From the NCBI GenBank assembly GCA_017613995.1, contig JAGACT010000197.1, positions 1 to 27,740 on the forward strand: a DNA stretch of 27,740 nt, read 5' to 3'. The notes under the pieces were generated by a model. It ran no database searches and was not told the origin of the DNA. It was given only the letters and a program-made list of their open reading frames with translations. Position numbers and translations under genes: made by a program. Every line of letters begins with the position of its first letter. Positions within the stretch are counted from its first letter, which is position 1. Origin of the DNA: Eubacteriaceae bacterium. GTDB lineage: Bacteria; Bacillota; Clostridia; Eubacteriales; Anaerofustaceae. Positions 1 to 7,995 of this stretch are shown piece by piece.

Positions 1-1
1 C

Positions 2-793
2 GACCACTGCCCGGGCTACGGCTCCGCGGCAAAATACGTCGCCACCACCATGCAGGAACTGTATGAGGATGCGGCGGTATACAACTATCCCCAGGTGGTG
101 ATCGTCGAAGTCATGGGAAGGAACGCGGGATGGCTCACCGGCTCCGCCGCCCTGGCCCGCCTCAACGGCCACGGTCCGGACCTGGTATACCTGCCAGAAG
201 TTCCATTCAGCGTCGGGGATTTCCTCAATTCCGTGGGAGACTTCCTGGCCATAGATCAGTCGGTCCTCGTCGCCGTGTCCGAAGGCGTCATGGACGAGGA
301 CGGAGTATACATAACCGACTACTCGGCGGAAACGAAGTATATCGATACCTTCGGCCACATCCAGATGGGAGGAGTGGGCTCCATGCTCAAGAGCATGGTC
401 ATCAACCGCTACAAGGCAAAGACCCGCTCCATCGAGCTGAGCCTTCTTCAGCGCTGCGCGGGGCACATAGCCTCCAAGACCGACCTGGACGAAGCAATCA
501 TGGTGGGAAAGGCCGCCGTGGATTATGCCATAGAGGGACAGAGCGGCTACATGGTGGGAATCAAGAGGACTTCCTCGGATCCCTACAGATCAGAGCCGGA
601 GCTGCTGGATCTGGCGAAATGCGCCAATTACGAAAACAAGGTCCCGCAGGAGTGGATCCTTCCCGGAGGAAAGGGAGTCACCGACGAATTCATCGATTAC
701 ATGAAGCCCCTCATCCAGGGAGAGGTCAGGGTTCCCCAGAAGGACGGCCTGCCCGTCTTTGCGAAGCTGGAAGAGGCCGGAACGAAAGAGTAG
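2..793 (+). CDS. 6-phosphofructokinase, C-terminal part (5' end outside window)
   Basis: Phosphofructokinase phosphorylates fructose 6-phosphate in glycolysis. The frame is open from base 2, so only the last 263 residues are present. Visible blocks are DHCPGYGSAAKYVATT at the window edge, EVMGRNAGWLTG (the MGR sugar-phosphate-binding signature), the acidic LVAVSEGV strand and GHIQMGG near the substrate site. The spacing and the long C-terminal region resemble the roughly 400-residue clostridial-type enzymes, many of which use pyrophosphate. The residues that separate ATP from pyrophosphate use (the GGDD/GGDG region) lie upstream, so the phosphoryl donor cannot be called. The gene stops just before a strong hairpin terminator and converges on the minus-strand oxidoreductase gene. 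Identity as a PFK is secure; the subfamily is an inference. Confidence 0.9.
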   Translation, partial: DHCPGYGSAAKYVATTMQELYEDAAVYNYPQVVIVEVMGRNAGWLTGSAALARLNGHGPDLVYLPEVPFSVGDFLNSVGDFLAIDQSVLVAVSEGVMDEDGVYITDYSAETKYIDTFGHIQMGGVGSMLKSMVINRYKAKTRSIELSLLQRCAGHIASKTDLDEAIMVGKAAVDYAIEGQSGYMVGIKRTSSDPYRSEPELLDLAKCANYENKVPQEWILPGGKGVTDEFIDYMKPLIQGEVRVPQKDGLPVFAKLEEAGTKE

Positions 794-812
794 GAAAACC
801 TCCGAAATACAT

Positions 813-841
813 AAAGAAGGAGCCTCAGGGCTCCTTCTTTT
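813..841. terminator. Bidirectional rho-independent terminator
   Basis: A perfect 12-bp stem (813-824 with 829-840) has a 4-base TCAG loop. A T-rich edge lies on each side, with TTCTTTT on the plus strand and TTTAT on the minus strand. It sits between two convergent genes and probably ends both transcripts. Confidence 0.85.
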
Positions 842-863
842 ACTGTACGGTTATATGCTCCGA

Positions 864-2243
864 TCAGATGGCTTCCGCTATCTTTCTGGCCACGAACACT
901 CCGCTGGCGGAGGCATGGGACAGGGAATGGGTCACTCCGCTGCAGTCCCCGATGACGTACAGTCCCTTGTGGCGGGTCTCCAGGTTGGAGTCGATCTCCA
1001 CTTCCATGTTGTAGAACTTGACCTCCACGCCGTACAGCAGGGTGTCGTCGTTGGCGGTGCCCGGAGCGATCTTGTCCAGCGCATGGATCATCTCTATGAC
1101 GCCGTCCAATATCCTCTTCGGCAGCACCAGGCTCAGATCCCCGGGCGTCGCCTCGAGAGTGGGCCTGACCGTGCATTCCTCGATCCTCTTTTCCGTGCTC
1201 CTTCTGCCCCTTTCCAGATCTCCGAAACGCTGCACCAGGACGCCGCCTCCCAGCATGTTGGAGAGCCGGGCGATGCTTTCGCCGTAGGCGTTGGAGTACT
1301 TGAAGGGCAGGGAGAAATGCTTGGATACCAGCAGCGCGAAGTTGGTGTTCTCGGTCTTTTTGGCGGGATCCTCGAAGCTGTGCCCGTTGACGGTCACGAT
1401 GCCGTTGGTGTTTTCGTTGACCACGATACCGTTGGGATTCATGCAGAATGTCCTAACGTTGTCCTCGAACTTCTCGGTGCGGTATACGATCTTGCTCTCG
1501 TACAGCTCGTCGGTTATGTGGGAGAAGATGACCGCCGGCAGCTCCACCCTGACTCCCAGATCGACCCTGTTGGAGCGGGTGGGGATATCCAGCTCATCGC
1601 AGACCTGTTCCATCCATTTGCTGCCGCTGCGTCCCACGGACACTATGCACCTGGGAGCGTCGGCGGTGCCGCTCCGGGCTCCGGAGTAATGCACCCTGTA
1701 TCCGTCGGTGATCTTCTCGATCTTTTCAACGGGGGTCAGGAAACGGAATTCCACGTTGGGGGACAGCTCTGCGTAAAGATTCTCCAGCACATGGTAGTTG
1801 ATGTCGGTGCCCAGATGCCTGACGGAGGCGTCCAGCAGCGTCAGCTTGTTCTGTATGCACAGCTTCTTGAAGCTGCTTCCGGCGGTGGAATACATTTTCG
1901 TACCCTCTCCTCCGTGGGACACGTTGATGTCGTCCACGTAGTACATCAGGTCCGTGGCCTGCGTCCTTCCGATGTATTCATACAGATTCCCGCCGAAATC
2001 GTTGGTGATGTTGTACTTGCCGTCCGAAAAGGCTCCCGCTCCCCCGAAACCGTTCATGATGGAACAGGGCTTGCAGAATATGCAGCTCCTGACCTTGTCG
2101 CCGTCTATGGGACAGCGGCGGTCCTCCAGCTTCTTTCCCTCCTCGAAAACGCATATCTTAAGTCCGGGCTTCTTTTTTATCAGCTCATATGCCGAGAATA
2201 TCCCTCCGGGACCGGCTCCTATTATTATCACATCGTAATCCAT
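864..2243 (-). CDS. NAD(P)/FAD-dependent oxidoreductase (uncharacterised FAD dehydrogenase family)
   Basis: The 459-residue protein opens with MDYDVIIIGAGPGG, a Rossmann FAD-binding GxGxxG at residues 9-14, followed about 20 residues later by the acidic VFEEGKK strand that contacts the adenosine ribose. A small cysteine cluster (CPIDGDKVRSCIFCKPC, about residues 44-60) and FGGAGAFSDGK follow. The C-terminal LYVIGDCSG is the second FAD contact motif. This layout matches the uncharacterised FAD-dependent dehydrogenase group COG2509; substrates are not known to me. The ATG is preceded by AGAGG about 12 bases upstream. It lies 51 bases downstream of the DUF2142 gene on the same strand and may be cotranscribed with it. 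The physiological role is not predictable from context. Confidence 0.85.
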   Translation of the reverse strand: MDYDVIIIGAGPGGIFSAYELIKKKPGLKICVFEEGKKLEDRRCPIDGDKVRSCIFCKPCSIMNGFGGAGAFSDGKYNITNDFGGNLYEYIGRTQATDLMYYVDDINVSHGGEGTKMYSTAGSSFKKLCIQNKLTLLDASVRHLGTDINYHVLENLYAELSPNVEFRFLTPVEKIEKITDGYRVHYSGARSGTADAPRCIVSVGRSGSKWMEQVCDELDIPTRSNRVDLGVRVELPAVIFSHITDELYESKIVYRTEKFEDNVRTFCMNPNGIVVNENTNGIVTVNGHSFEDPAKKTENTNFALLVSKHFSLPFKYSNAYGESIARLSNMLGGGVLVQRFGDLERGRRSTEKRIEECTVRPTLEATPGDLSLVLPKRILDGVIEMIHALDKIAPGTANDDTLLYGVEVKFYNMEVEIDSNLETRHKGLYVIGDCSGVTHSLSHASASGVFVARKIAEAI

Positions 2244-2294
2244 TGTCCAGTGTAACCTCTTTTCTCCTGCTGTCCCCGCCGGCTCAGCCGCCGT

Positions 2295-4172
2295 TCACAG
2301 GGAGCATGAAATAAATATGTTTGCTATGACCATTATGTCCGCCACCGCCGTGAGGCAGGCGGCCGGGTATGTTTCCTTTTTCAGGGGCAGCGACTTTTGT
2401 GTTCCCCTTGCCGGTATCCCGGCAATGCCCAGAAAGGCCGCCGGCAGGAAGGGGAGGAAGTAGCGACCCTGTATGCCTTCGATGGAACTTATCGCCGGAG
2501 GGGTCCCCTCCGTCCACTGCACGTAAAGGCTCGCGAATATCAGCATCAGGACGATGAACGACGTTCCCAGCAGCACCAGGGAGACGAAGCGGTCCCTCTT
2601 CTGTCCGCTGCGCTTCAGCAGCACAGCTTCCCTGAAGGTCAGGGCCAGGGCACAGGCTCCCATCAGAGCCGCGAAGAGCTTTGATACGGGGATATCGAAG
2701 TAGCCCATGGGCGGAGCGATGGTCTGAAGCGCCCACCCTGCGAGCCTTTCGGCGCAGGTCATCCCCATCAGTTTTATGTACCACAGCGGGTGTGTGAGGG
2801 CGTAGACGATCTTGAAGATACCGTTGCCTCCGCCCTGGGTCTCCCCCAGGTAGCGGGACGCCAGCGCCACCCATGACAGCGAGAGCGCGGTCGTGCCCCC
2901 GATCCCCAGGATCCGGTGCGTGAGCGCCTTCTTCTTCGAATCGAAGCACTCCGCCGGTATGAGCAGCACCAGCACCGCCATGGCGAAGTATACCACCTTG
3001 CAGGCGGCCGTGAAGATCAGTATCGCGTACAGCTGAAGCGTGCGCCGCCGATCCATCTTTTCACCCGAGAGGCGCATGTACAGCACGAAGGCCGTCAGCA
3101 GCACTGCGGCCGCGTAGGTGGGTCCGTCCGCGGAGATGCTCGCTCTCTCCTGAAGGTTTATCGGAAAGAGGCTTATGAGGCATAAAAGCTCCTTTCCCTT
3201 CGGTATCATCCTTATGGCGAGATATATCATAAGGGTGCAGCCCAGGGCACCGGCGAGCCTGCCGGCGCACAAAAGAACGTAAAAGCTGTCGGAGAACAGA
3301 TCCGCCGCGGCGATCCCGATACAGCTGAAGACGTACACCAGGGGGTTGTACAGCGCCGCGTTGCGTATGTTGAAGGCGGCGTTGCTGCCGGAGAGGATTA
3401 TGTCCCCGCCCTTTATCATGGAATAGAAGGAAAACACCTCGCTGTAGGGTGCGCTGAAGCCCTCGGGGACTATGTTCGAGGGAAGATGCACCATTCCGTC
3501 GGAAGGCACGATCCATACTCCCCTTACGATCCCGAATGCCCTCAGGAAATGCACGACTTCGTCCGGCGCCCTCAGAGCCGGGATCACCACGGCAAAGGCG
3601 GTGCACAGCGGGACGGACACGATCAGAAAGACCGTCTCCGGACTTATCCCCCTGACCGAACTCAGATAGTACAGCAGTGCCGCCATCGCGGCGGCGGAGA
3701 GGATAAAGGCCGATCTCAGCGCGTCCCTTCCTATCCATCTGTAATATATCACGTGCCAGGGCTCATCCGCGGAGCCGGCCACCGTCAGGTTGCCGTCTTT
3801 CTGCCATACGGCAGTCAGGCAGTAGGTCCTGCCCCTCTCGAGGACGGTCCCTTCGCTGTTTTCGAAGAAAAGGCCTTCATCCGCCGCGGAAGGCTCCAGC
3901 CGTCCCAGTACGGCGTCCCCGTCCCTTATCTCCAGGACGAGGCCCTCCGGGCTGCCGGAGAGGGGCGAAAAAAGGATCCCGTCGACGCGCCGGGAAGTGG
4001 GGCTTATGGTGAAGCTGTACCCGTCGTAAAGCTCCGTGGATCCCTGCGGCATCTGCACCATGGGATCCGAGGCGATAAAATCGCTCCGGATCAGATAGAA
4101 CCCGAAGAACAGTATGACGGCCAGAGCCGCCGCCATATATATGAGCGCTGTCCTTTTAACTTCTTTTTTCAT
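2295..4172 (-). CDS. DUF2142 family multi-pass membrane protein (GT-C-like)
   Basis: The 625-residue protein has an N-terminal membrane anchor (about residues 9-26), an extracytoplasmic beta-rich segment (about 30-130), then many hydrophobic helices to the C-terminus. After the second hydrophobic stretch it carries ALRAPDEVVHFLRAFGIVRG, the hallmark of DUF2142, where a Pro-Asp-Glu sits in the first external loop as in GT-C glycosyltransferases. DUF2142 proteins often sit in surface polysaccharide or wall-glycosylation loci, so a role transferring a sugar from a polyprenyl-phosphate donor outside the membrane is plausible but inferred. The ATG follows AGAGGAG with good spacing. Its own promoter lies upstream, after the terminator of the GT2-DUF2304-EamA cassette. 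Family assignment is good; activity is not established. Confidence 0.8.
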   Translation of the reverse strand: MKKEVKRTALIYMAAALAVILFFGFYLIRSDFIASDPMVQMPQGSTELYDGYSFTISPTSRRVDGILFSPLSGSPEGLVLEIRDGDAVLGRLEPSAADEGLFFENSEGTVLERGRTYCLTAVWQKDGNLTVAGSADEPWHVIYYRWIGRDALRSAFILSAAAMAALLYYLSSVRGISPETVFLIVSVPLCTAFAVVIPALRAPDEVVHFLRAFGIVRGVWIVPSDGMVHLPSNIVPEGFSAPYSEVFSFYSMIKGGDIILSGSNAAFNIRNAALYNPLVYVFSCIGIAAADLFSDSFYVLLCAGRLAGALGCTLMIYLAIRMIPKGKELLCLISLFPINLQERASISADGPTYAAAVLLTAFVLYMRLSGEKMDRRRTLQLYAILIFTAACKVVYFAMAVLVLLIPAECFDSKKKALTHRILGIGGTTALSLSWVALASRYLGETQGGGNGIFKIVYALTHPLWYIKLMGMTCAERLAGWALQTIAPPMGYFDIPVSKLFAALMGACALALTFREAVLLKRSGQKRDRFVSLVLLGTSFIVLMLIFASLYVQWTEGTPPAISSIEGIQGRYFLPFLPAAFLGIAGIPARGTQKSLPLKKETYPAACLTAVADIMVIANIFISCSL

Positions 4173-4209
4173 ATTCAGGCTCCTCTGAGCTCTTCCTGTT
4201 CACCAGCAC

Positions 4210-4238
4210 ATTATACCATGTCCGGGCGTATTTTTCCA
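4210..4238 (-). promoter_or_regulatory. Promoter of the DUF2142 gene
   Basis: On the minus strand TGGTATAAT (extended TGn plus a perfect -10, TATAAT at 4215-4210) is preceded by TGGAAA with a 17-base spacer. It lies about 38 bases upstream of the DUF2142 start and downstream of the preceding cassette's terminator. Confidence 0.7.
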
Positions 4239-4264
4239 TCTCCGCGGCTTTCACGGCCCCGAAC

Positions 4265-4288
4265 AAAAAAACAGCCCCGGCGGGGCTG
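4265..4288 (-). terminator. Rho-independent terminator after the EamA-like gene
   Basis: Read on the minus strand, CAGCCCC and GGGGCTG form a 7-bp GC stem with a 3-base loop, followed directly by seven T residues. It lies 11 bases after the EamA-like stop codon and closes the three-gene glycosylation cassette. Confidence 0.85.
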
Positions 4289-4299
4289 AAATCCCTCGG

Positions 4300-4650
4300 T
4301 CATCTCCCGGCGAGACCCATGAGGACTATACCCGTCACCACCAGCATGGCTCCCGCCAGGCCCATGGGTTTGAGTGTTTCCCTGAAAACGAAGTGACCGA
4401 GAAGCAGTATAACCACCTGCACGCTGCCGGATACCATGGGGACCAGTGTGGAAAGCTCGTACTTGACCAGCATCTTCTGCCACATGAGAAAGCTTATAAG
4501 GTAGAGGACGAAGCCGAAGAAGGTCAGAGTTCCCATTGAGAAATATATCCCTCCCTTAAAGGAGAGCTTAAGCGTGTCTCCGCCCATCTTCATCAGCGTC
4601 ATTCCTCCCGTGGAACACAGGATATATATGAGGATAAGAGTAAGTTTCAT
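4300..4650 (-). CDS. Small EamA/SMR-like membrane transporter (possible lipid-linked sugar flippase)
   Basis: The 116-residue protein has four hydrophobic segments (about residues 3-20, 35-57, 68-88 and 95-113), the size and layout of a small multidrug resistance or ArnE/EmrE-like unit of the drug/metabolite transporter superfamily. It has YELSTLVPMVSGSVQVV and a C-terminal GLAGAMLVVTGIVLMG helix of the kind seen in EamA half-proteins. The ATG overlaps the stop of the DUF2304 gene (ATGA), which suggests translational coupling and decides the start. Small proteins of this type next to a DPM1-like GT2 often act, or are proposed to act, in moving polyprenyl-phosphate sugars across the membrane. 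That role is inferred here from position; a drug or metabolite exporter is the alternative. Confidence 0.75.
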   Translation of the reverse strand: MKLTLILIYILCSTGGMTLMKMGGDTLKLSFKGGIYFSMGTLTFFGFVLYLISFLMWQKMLVKYELSTLVPMVSGSVQVVILLLGHFVFRETLKPMGLAGAMLVVTGIVLMGLAGR

Positions 4651-4994
4651 GAGATTTTTTCCTTTTCGCTTTTGATTATGCTTATCTCCTGGATCAGCTT
4701 CCTGATCTGTTCCTTCTGCTCCGACACTATGATGGTCAGGGAGATGCATATGAAAAACAAAAATGCGATCAGCAGCACGAACAGGAAGTTGGAGGAGATC
4801 TCGAACCCGATCAGATCGGAGAAGAACTTGAAGATCTCCGGAAAGACGGAGAACAGGATCATCACCAGGCAGCTGAGGTACCATACGATGGAGTATCCCA
4901 CCGTGATCTTTTCCTTCCTGACGCAGTGTGTGATGATGCCGACGATGAACAGTATGCCTGCGACGGCGCATATTTTTATCTTAATGTCTATCAT
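4647..4994 (-). CDS. DUF2304 domain membrane protein
   Basis: The 115-residue protein has three hydrophobic helices (about residues 8-22, 33-50 and 65-90) and a charged C-terminal helix rich in Lys, Glu and Ile (EQKEQIRKLIQEISIIKSEK), probably cytoplasmic and coiled-coil-like. This matches DUF2304, a family commonly encoded beside DPM1-like GT2 glycosyltransferases. The start is set by the ATGA overlap with the stop codon of the glycosyltransferase gene, and the 3' end overlaps the next start in the same way. I infer a membrane partner or anchor for the glycosyltransferase, which lacks its own C-terminal membrane helices. No biochemical activity is known to me. Confidence 0.8.
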   Translation of the reverse strand: MIDIKIKICAVAGILFIVGIITHCVRKEKITVGYSIVWYLSCLVMILFSVFPEIFKFFSDLIGFEISSNFLFVLLIAFLFFICISLTIIVSEQKEQIRKLIQEISIIKSEKEKIS

Positions 4995-5713
4995 CTTGAC
5001 CTCTTTCTGATGCTCTCCATGAACATGGCGATGGTGACGTTTATCATGTAGTACGCGCTCTTCCACGCCCTTATGGAGGAAGTGCCTCCCTGGCGCTCAT
5101 GCATGACCGCATGACGTTCCCGGACGGTGAACCCCTGCCTGAGGGCCGCCACCTCCGATACGGGCTCGGGGTACTCGGTGGGATAGTTTTCCGCGAAGAA
5201 CGCGGTCAGTTCCTTCCCGCAGGCCCTGAAGCCCGACGTGGGATCGTAGATCTTCCTGCCGGTGAATATTTTTATGAAAAACGAGAGGATGCTGATTCCT
5301 ATCCGTCTGGCCAGGGTCGAACGGAAATTGTCCGCGTCCCGGTCCACGAATCTGGAACCGATGACCATGTCCGCTTCCCCGGACAGCACCGGAGCGACCA
5401 GGTCTCCCACGCAGCTTATCTCATGCTGTCCGTCCCCGTCGAACTGGACCGCGGCGTCGTAGCCCTTCATGCTGGCGTACATGTATCCCGTCTGCACCGC
5501 TCCGCCGATGCCCAGGTTCCGGATGAGCCTTATGTGGGGAATACCGTTTTCCAGAAGTATCTTTTCGGTATCGTCGGCGGAGCCGTCGTTTATGACGATC
5601 ACGTCATAGGCGGTGGCGTTTTCCCTGTTGTATTCAGTTATCTTTTCGTATACTCCCAGTATGCATTCCTCTTCGTTGTATGCCGGGATTATCAGAAGTA
5701 CCCTGTTATCCAT
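4991..5713 (-). CDS. GT2 family glycosyltransferase, DPM1-like
   Basis: The 240-residue cytoplasmic GT-A fold protein starts MDNRVLLIIPAYNEE (nucleotide-sugar-binding strand), has VIVINDGSADDT and RNLGIGGAVQTGY, and the metal-binding AVQFDGDGQH motif. GSRF and a conserved YDPTSGFRA follow. This order is that of dolichyl/polyprenyl-phosphate sugar synthases, which load mannose or glucose onto undecaprenyl phosphate. Unlike GtrB-type enzymes it has no C-terminal transmembrane pair, fitting recruitment by the adjacent DUF2304 protein. It is the first gene of an ATGA-coupled cassette. The start has only a weak ribosome binding site (AGGATAGG very close, or AGGAGAC 14 bases away). The sugar cannot be predicted. 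Confidence 0.9.
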   Translation of the reverse strand: MDNRVLLIIPAYNEEECILGVYEKITEYNRENATAYDVIVINDGSADDTEKILLENGIPHIRLIRNLGIGGAVQTGYMYASMKGYDAAVQFDGDGQHEISCVGDLVAPVLSGEADMVIGSRFVDRDADNFRSTLARRIGISILSFFIKIFTGRKIYDPTSGFRACGKELTAFFAENYPTEYPEPVSEVAALRQGFTVRERHAVMHERQGGTSSIRAWKSAYYMINVTIAMFMESIRKRSR

Positions 5714-6022
5714 GTCCTATCCTGACGGTCTCCTGCAAAGAGTTTATCAGAATCGGCGCGGAATTGAAACGCATATGCCTTCTATAATTGAATAATTCAC
5801 CGCTTTTTAATGTCCCGGCACATGTTTTTGACTGTCAGCATCTAAATTTTGTTTTTTTGTCCCCGGGGGGCATAAACGGCCCGATAACCTCCCCGGAAAG
5901 AGCTGCGGAGCCGAACGAAACGGCATTTTTTGCATTCTGTTGAATCCGTCCTCGTTTTCTGATGTATAATTAAATCAAATAGCGTTATCAGAAATGTTTA
6001 TACTCGAAGGAGTTATTTAAAT
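5714..6022. other. Divergent intergenic region between GT2 and Na/Pi transporter genes
   Basis: This 309-base AT-rich gap holds the promoter of the Na/Pi gene, an inverted repeat around it, and three TTTTTG sites (5825-5830, 5854-5859, 5927-5932). I found no convincing RNA gene, riboswitch or small ORF. No clear promoter for the minus-strand GT2 gene could be chosen. Confidence 0.6.
5940..5970 (+). promoter_or_regulatory. Promoter of the Na/Pi cotransporter gene
   Basis: A perfect TATAAT at 5965-5970 is preceded by TTGAAT at 5940-5945, with a rather long 19-base spacer. An 8-bp inverted repeat, TTTCTGAT (5956-5963) and ATCAGAAA (5987-5994), brackets the -10 and the expected transcript start, so an operator is possible. 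Confidence 0.5.
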
Positions 6023-7825
6023 ATGAGCATTTTCAATGTCATTTCACTGGCGGGAGGCCTGAGCCTCTTCCTTTACGGAATGCGTCTGATGGGGGACGGA
6101 CTCAAACAGGGGTCCTCCGGGACCATGAAGGCCGCGATGGAAAAGGTCACCAATTCCCCCTTCACCAGCTTCCTTCTGGGCCTGGGCATAACCGGACTCA
6201 TACAGAGCTCCACAGCCACCATCGTCCTGACCTCCGGTCTCGTGGGGGCCGGAGTCATAACCCTGCACCAGTCCCTGGGCATCATCCTTGGAGCCAACGT
6301 GGGAACCACGGTGACGGGACAGATAATCAGGCTTCTCGATCTCAATTCGAACGGGACCGCTTGGCTCGAATTCTTCAAGCCCTCCACCCTGGCCCCCCTT
6401 GCCGCCCTGATAGGCATCCTCCTCATAATGGTGTCCAAGAATCAGAAGCACGCCACTGCGGGAAGCATCTTCATGGGCTTCGGCATACTGTTCACGGGCC
6501 TTCTCAACATGACGGCCGCCGTCAGTCCCCTTTCCGATTCCCCGGCCTTCGCCAACCTGTTCCTGGGCTTTGCCGACAGGCCCCTGCTGGGATTCCTGGC
6601 GGGCTGCATCGCCGCTATCCTGATCCAGAGCTCTTCCGCTTCGGTGGGCATCCTGCAGGCGCTGTCCATGACGGGAAGACTGAGCCTCGGAAGCGTCTGG
6701 TCCATCATCCTGGGCATCTATATGGGCGACTGCATAACCACCTTCATAGTATGTTCCCTGGGTTCCAAGGCGGACGCCAGAAGGACGGGGCTGGTCCATA
6801 TCCTGGTCAACATCTGCGGCCTCGTGCTTATTCCCGCTGTCCTCTTCGCCCTTAAGGGAGCCGGCGTGCTGGGGTCCTTCTGGAGCGATCCCATTACTTC
6901 CGGAGAGATCGCCAACGTACACACGATCTTCAAGCTGGGCCTTGCCGTCGTGATGCTGCCCTTCGTGGGCCTTCTCGAGAAGCTCAGCATACGCATCGTA
7001 AAGGAAGACAAGGAAAAGCCGGGCCGTTACGACGAACAGCTGAGGATGCTGGACAAAGCTCTCCTTTCATCCCCGGCCCTCGCCCTGGAAGAGGCCCACA
7101 GAGTGCTTATCGACTGCGCCGACACCGCCTGCGCGAACGTGGAGTCGGCCCTGGGACTGTTCACGGGATTCAATACCGAACATATCAAAAGGATACGGGA
7201 GGAGGAAGACCGCATCGACGCCCTTACCGACGCCGTGCAGGGCTTCCTGGTGAAGCTGTCCCCCAACATCGGTGACAGCCACCAGAACAATCTCCTCAAC
7301 TACTACATAAAATGCTCCTCCGAATTCGAAAGGATCGGGGACTATGCTGTCAACCTCGTGGAGAACGCCGAAGAGCTCAACAGCCTGAAAACCGGGCTTT
7401 CCGCGGAAGCGGTGAGGGAGCTTGAAGTACTGGGCCACGCACTTCTGAGCATCATGGACTATACCGTAAGCACCTTCCGTACCCACGACGAGGCCCTGGC
7501 TTTCCACATCGAGCCCCTGGAAGAGGTCATCGACGACATAGTGGCCGAGATGAAGCAGCGCCACATCTTCAGGCTCCGCCAGCAGGCATGCAACATAGAG
7601 ACCGGGAGCGTGTACCTGGATCTTCTTGTCAACGCGGAAAGGATCTCGGACCAGTGCTCCAACGTGGGCGTGCACACCATGACGATGGACCTGCCGGATC
7701 TGAGCATCCACGAGCATGATTACATCCATGACCTGCACCACGGACAGAACGAGAAGTTCAACGACGAATACAACAGCCTGCATTCGTCGTTCTTCTCCGA
7801 AATGGATCAGGAGAGCGGCAAATGA
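6023..7825 (+). CDS. Na/Pi cotransporter family protein with PhoU-like C-terminal domain
   Basis: This 600-residue inner-membrane protein imports or exports inorganic phosphate coupled to sodium (NptA/PNaS family). The N-terminal half (about residues 1-320) has two inverted transporter repeats, each with the signature Gln-Ser-Ser: IQSSTATIVLTSG near residue 60 and IQSSSASVGILQAL near 200. GANVGTTVTGQ and GDCITTF are the paired conserved segments. The C-terminal half (about 340-590) is soluble and helical, with PhoU-like blocks such as CSSEFERIGDYAVNLVENAE and LLVNAERISDQCSNVGVH. The start follows AAGGAG by 10 bases. Length and architecture are normal for the bacterial transporter-PhoU fusion. 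It is a single-gene unit between its own promoter and a terminator. Confidence 0.93.
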   Translation: MSIFNVISLAGGLSLFLYGMRLMGDGLKQGSSGTMKAAMEKVTNSPFTSFLLGLGITGLIQSSTATIVLTSGLVGAGVITLHQSLGIILGANVGTTVTGQIIRLLDLNSNGTAWLEFFKPSTLAPLAALIGILLIMVSKNQKHATAGSIFMGFGILFTGLLNMTAAVSPLSDSPAFANLFLGFADRPLLGFLAGCIAAILIQSSSASVGILQALSMTGRLSLGSVWSIILGIYMGDCITTFIVCSLGSKADARRTGLVHILVNICGLVLIPAVLFALKGAGVLGSFWSDPITSGEIANVHTIFKLGLAVVMLPFVGLLEKLSIRIVKEDKEKPGRYDEQLRMLDKALLSSPALALEEAHRVLIDCADTACANVESALGLFTGFNTEHIKRIREEEDRIDALTDAVQGFLVKLSPNIGDSHQNNLLNYYIKCSSEFERIGDYAVNLVENAEELNSLKTGLSAEAVRELEVLGHALLSIMDYTVSTFRTHDEALAFHIEPLEEVIDDIVAEMKQRHIFRLRQQACNIETGSVYLDLLVNAERISDQCSNVGVHTMTMDLPDLSIHEHDYIHDLHHGQNEKFNDEYNSLHSSFFSEMDQESGK

Positions 7826-7853
7826 TCCCGGGTGAGATGATTCCGGATACACC

Positions 7854-7890
7854 GCCGGCATGGGCTCAGCTCATGCCGGCTTTCTTTTTT
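7854..7890 (+). terminator. Rho-independent terminator after Na/Pi cotransporter
   Basis: GCCGGCATG (7854-7862) pairs perfectly with CATGCCGGC (7872-7880), with a 9-base loop and a following TTTCTTTTTT run. It lies 28 bases after the stop codon. Confidence 0.85.
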
Positions 7891-7995
7891 GGCTCCGTAT
7901 CCCCGCTGAATTTCCCCGGCAGTCTCAAACAGCCTCCGGATATGGTAATATTATTAGGGACGTCTTATTCGCCGCCCCCTGAACGGAGGAACGCA

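Noticed and set aside
759..2255. A 498-codon plus-strand open frame opposite the oxidoreductase
   Set aside because: It crosses the strong terminator at 813-841 and lies antisense to a clear FAD-dependent oxidoreductase; the translation is low-complexity.
5860..5935. Possible riboswitch in the Na/Pi leader (GC-rich stretch with CCCCGGGGGG)
   Set aside because: It lies upstream of the predicted promoter, and no known riboswitch core could be matched.
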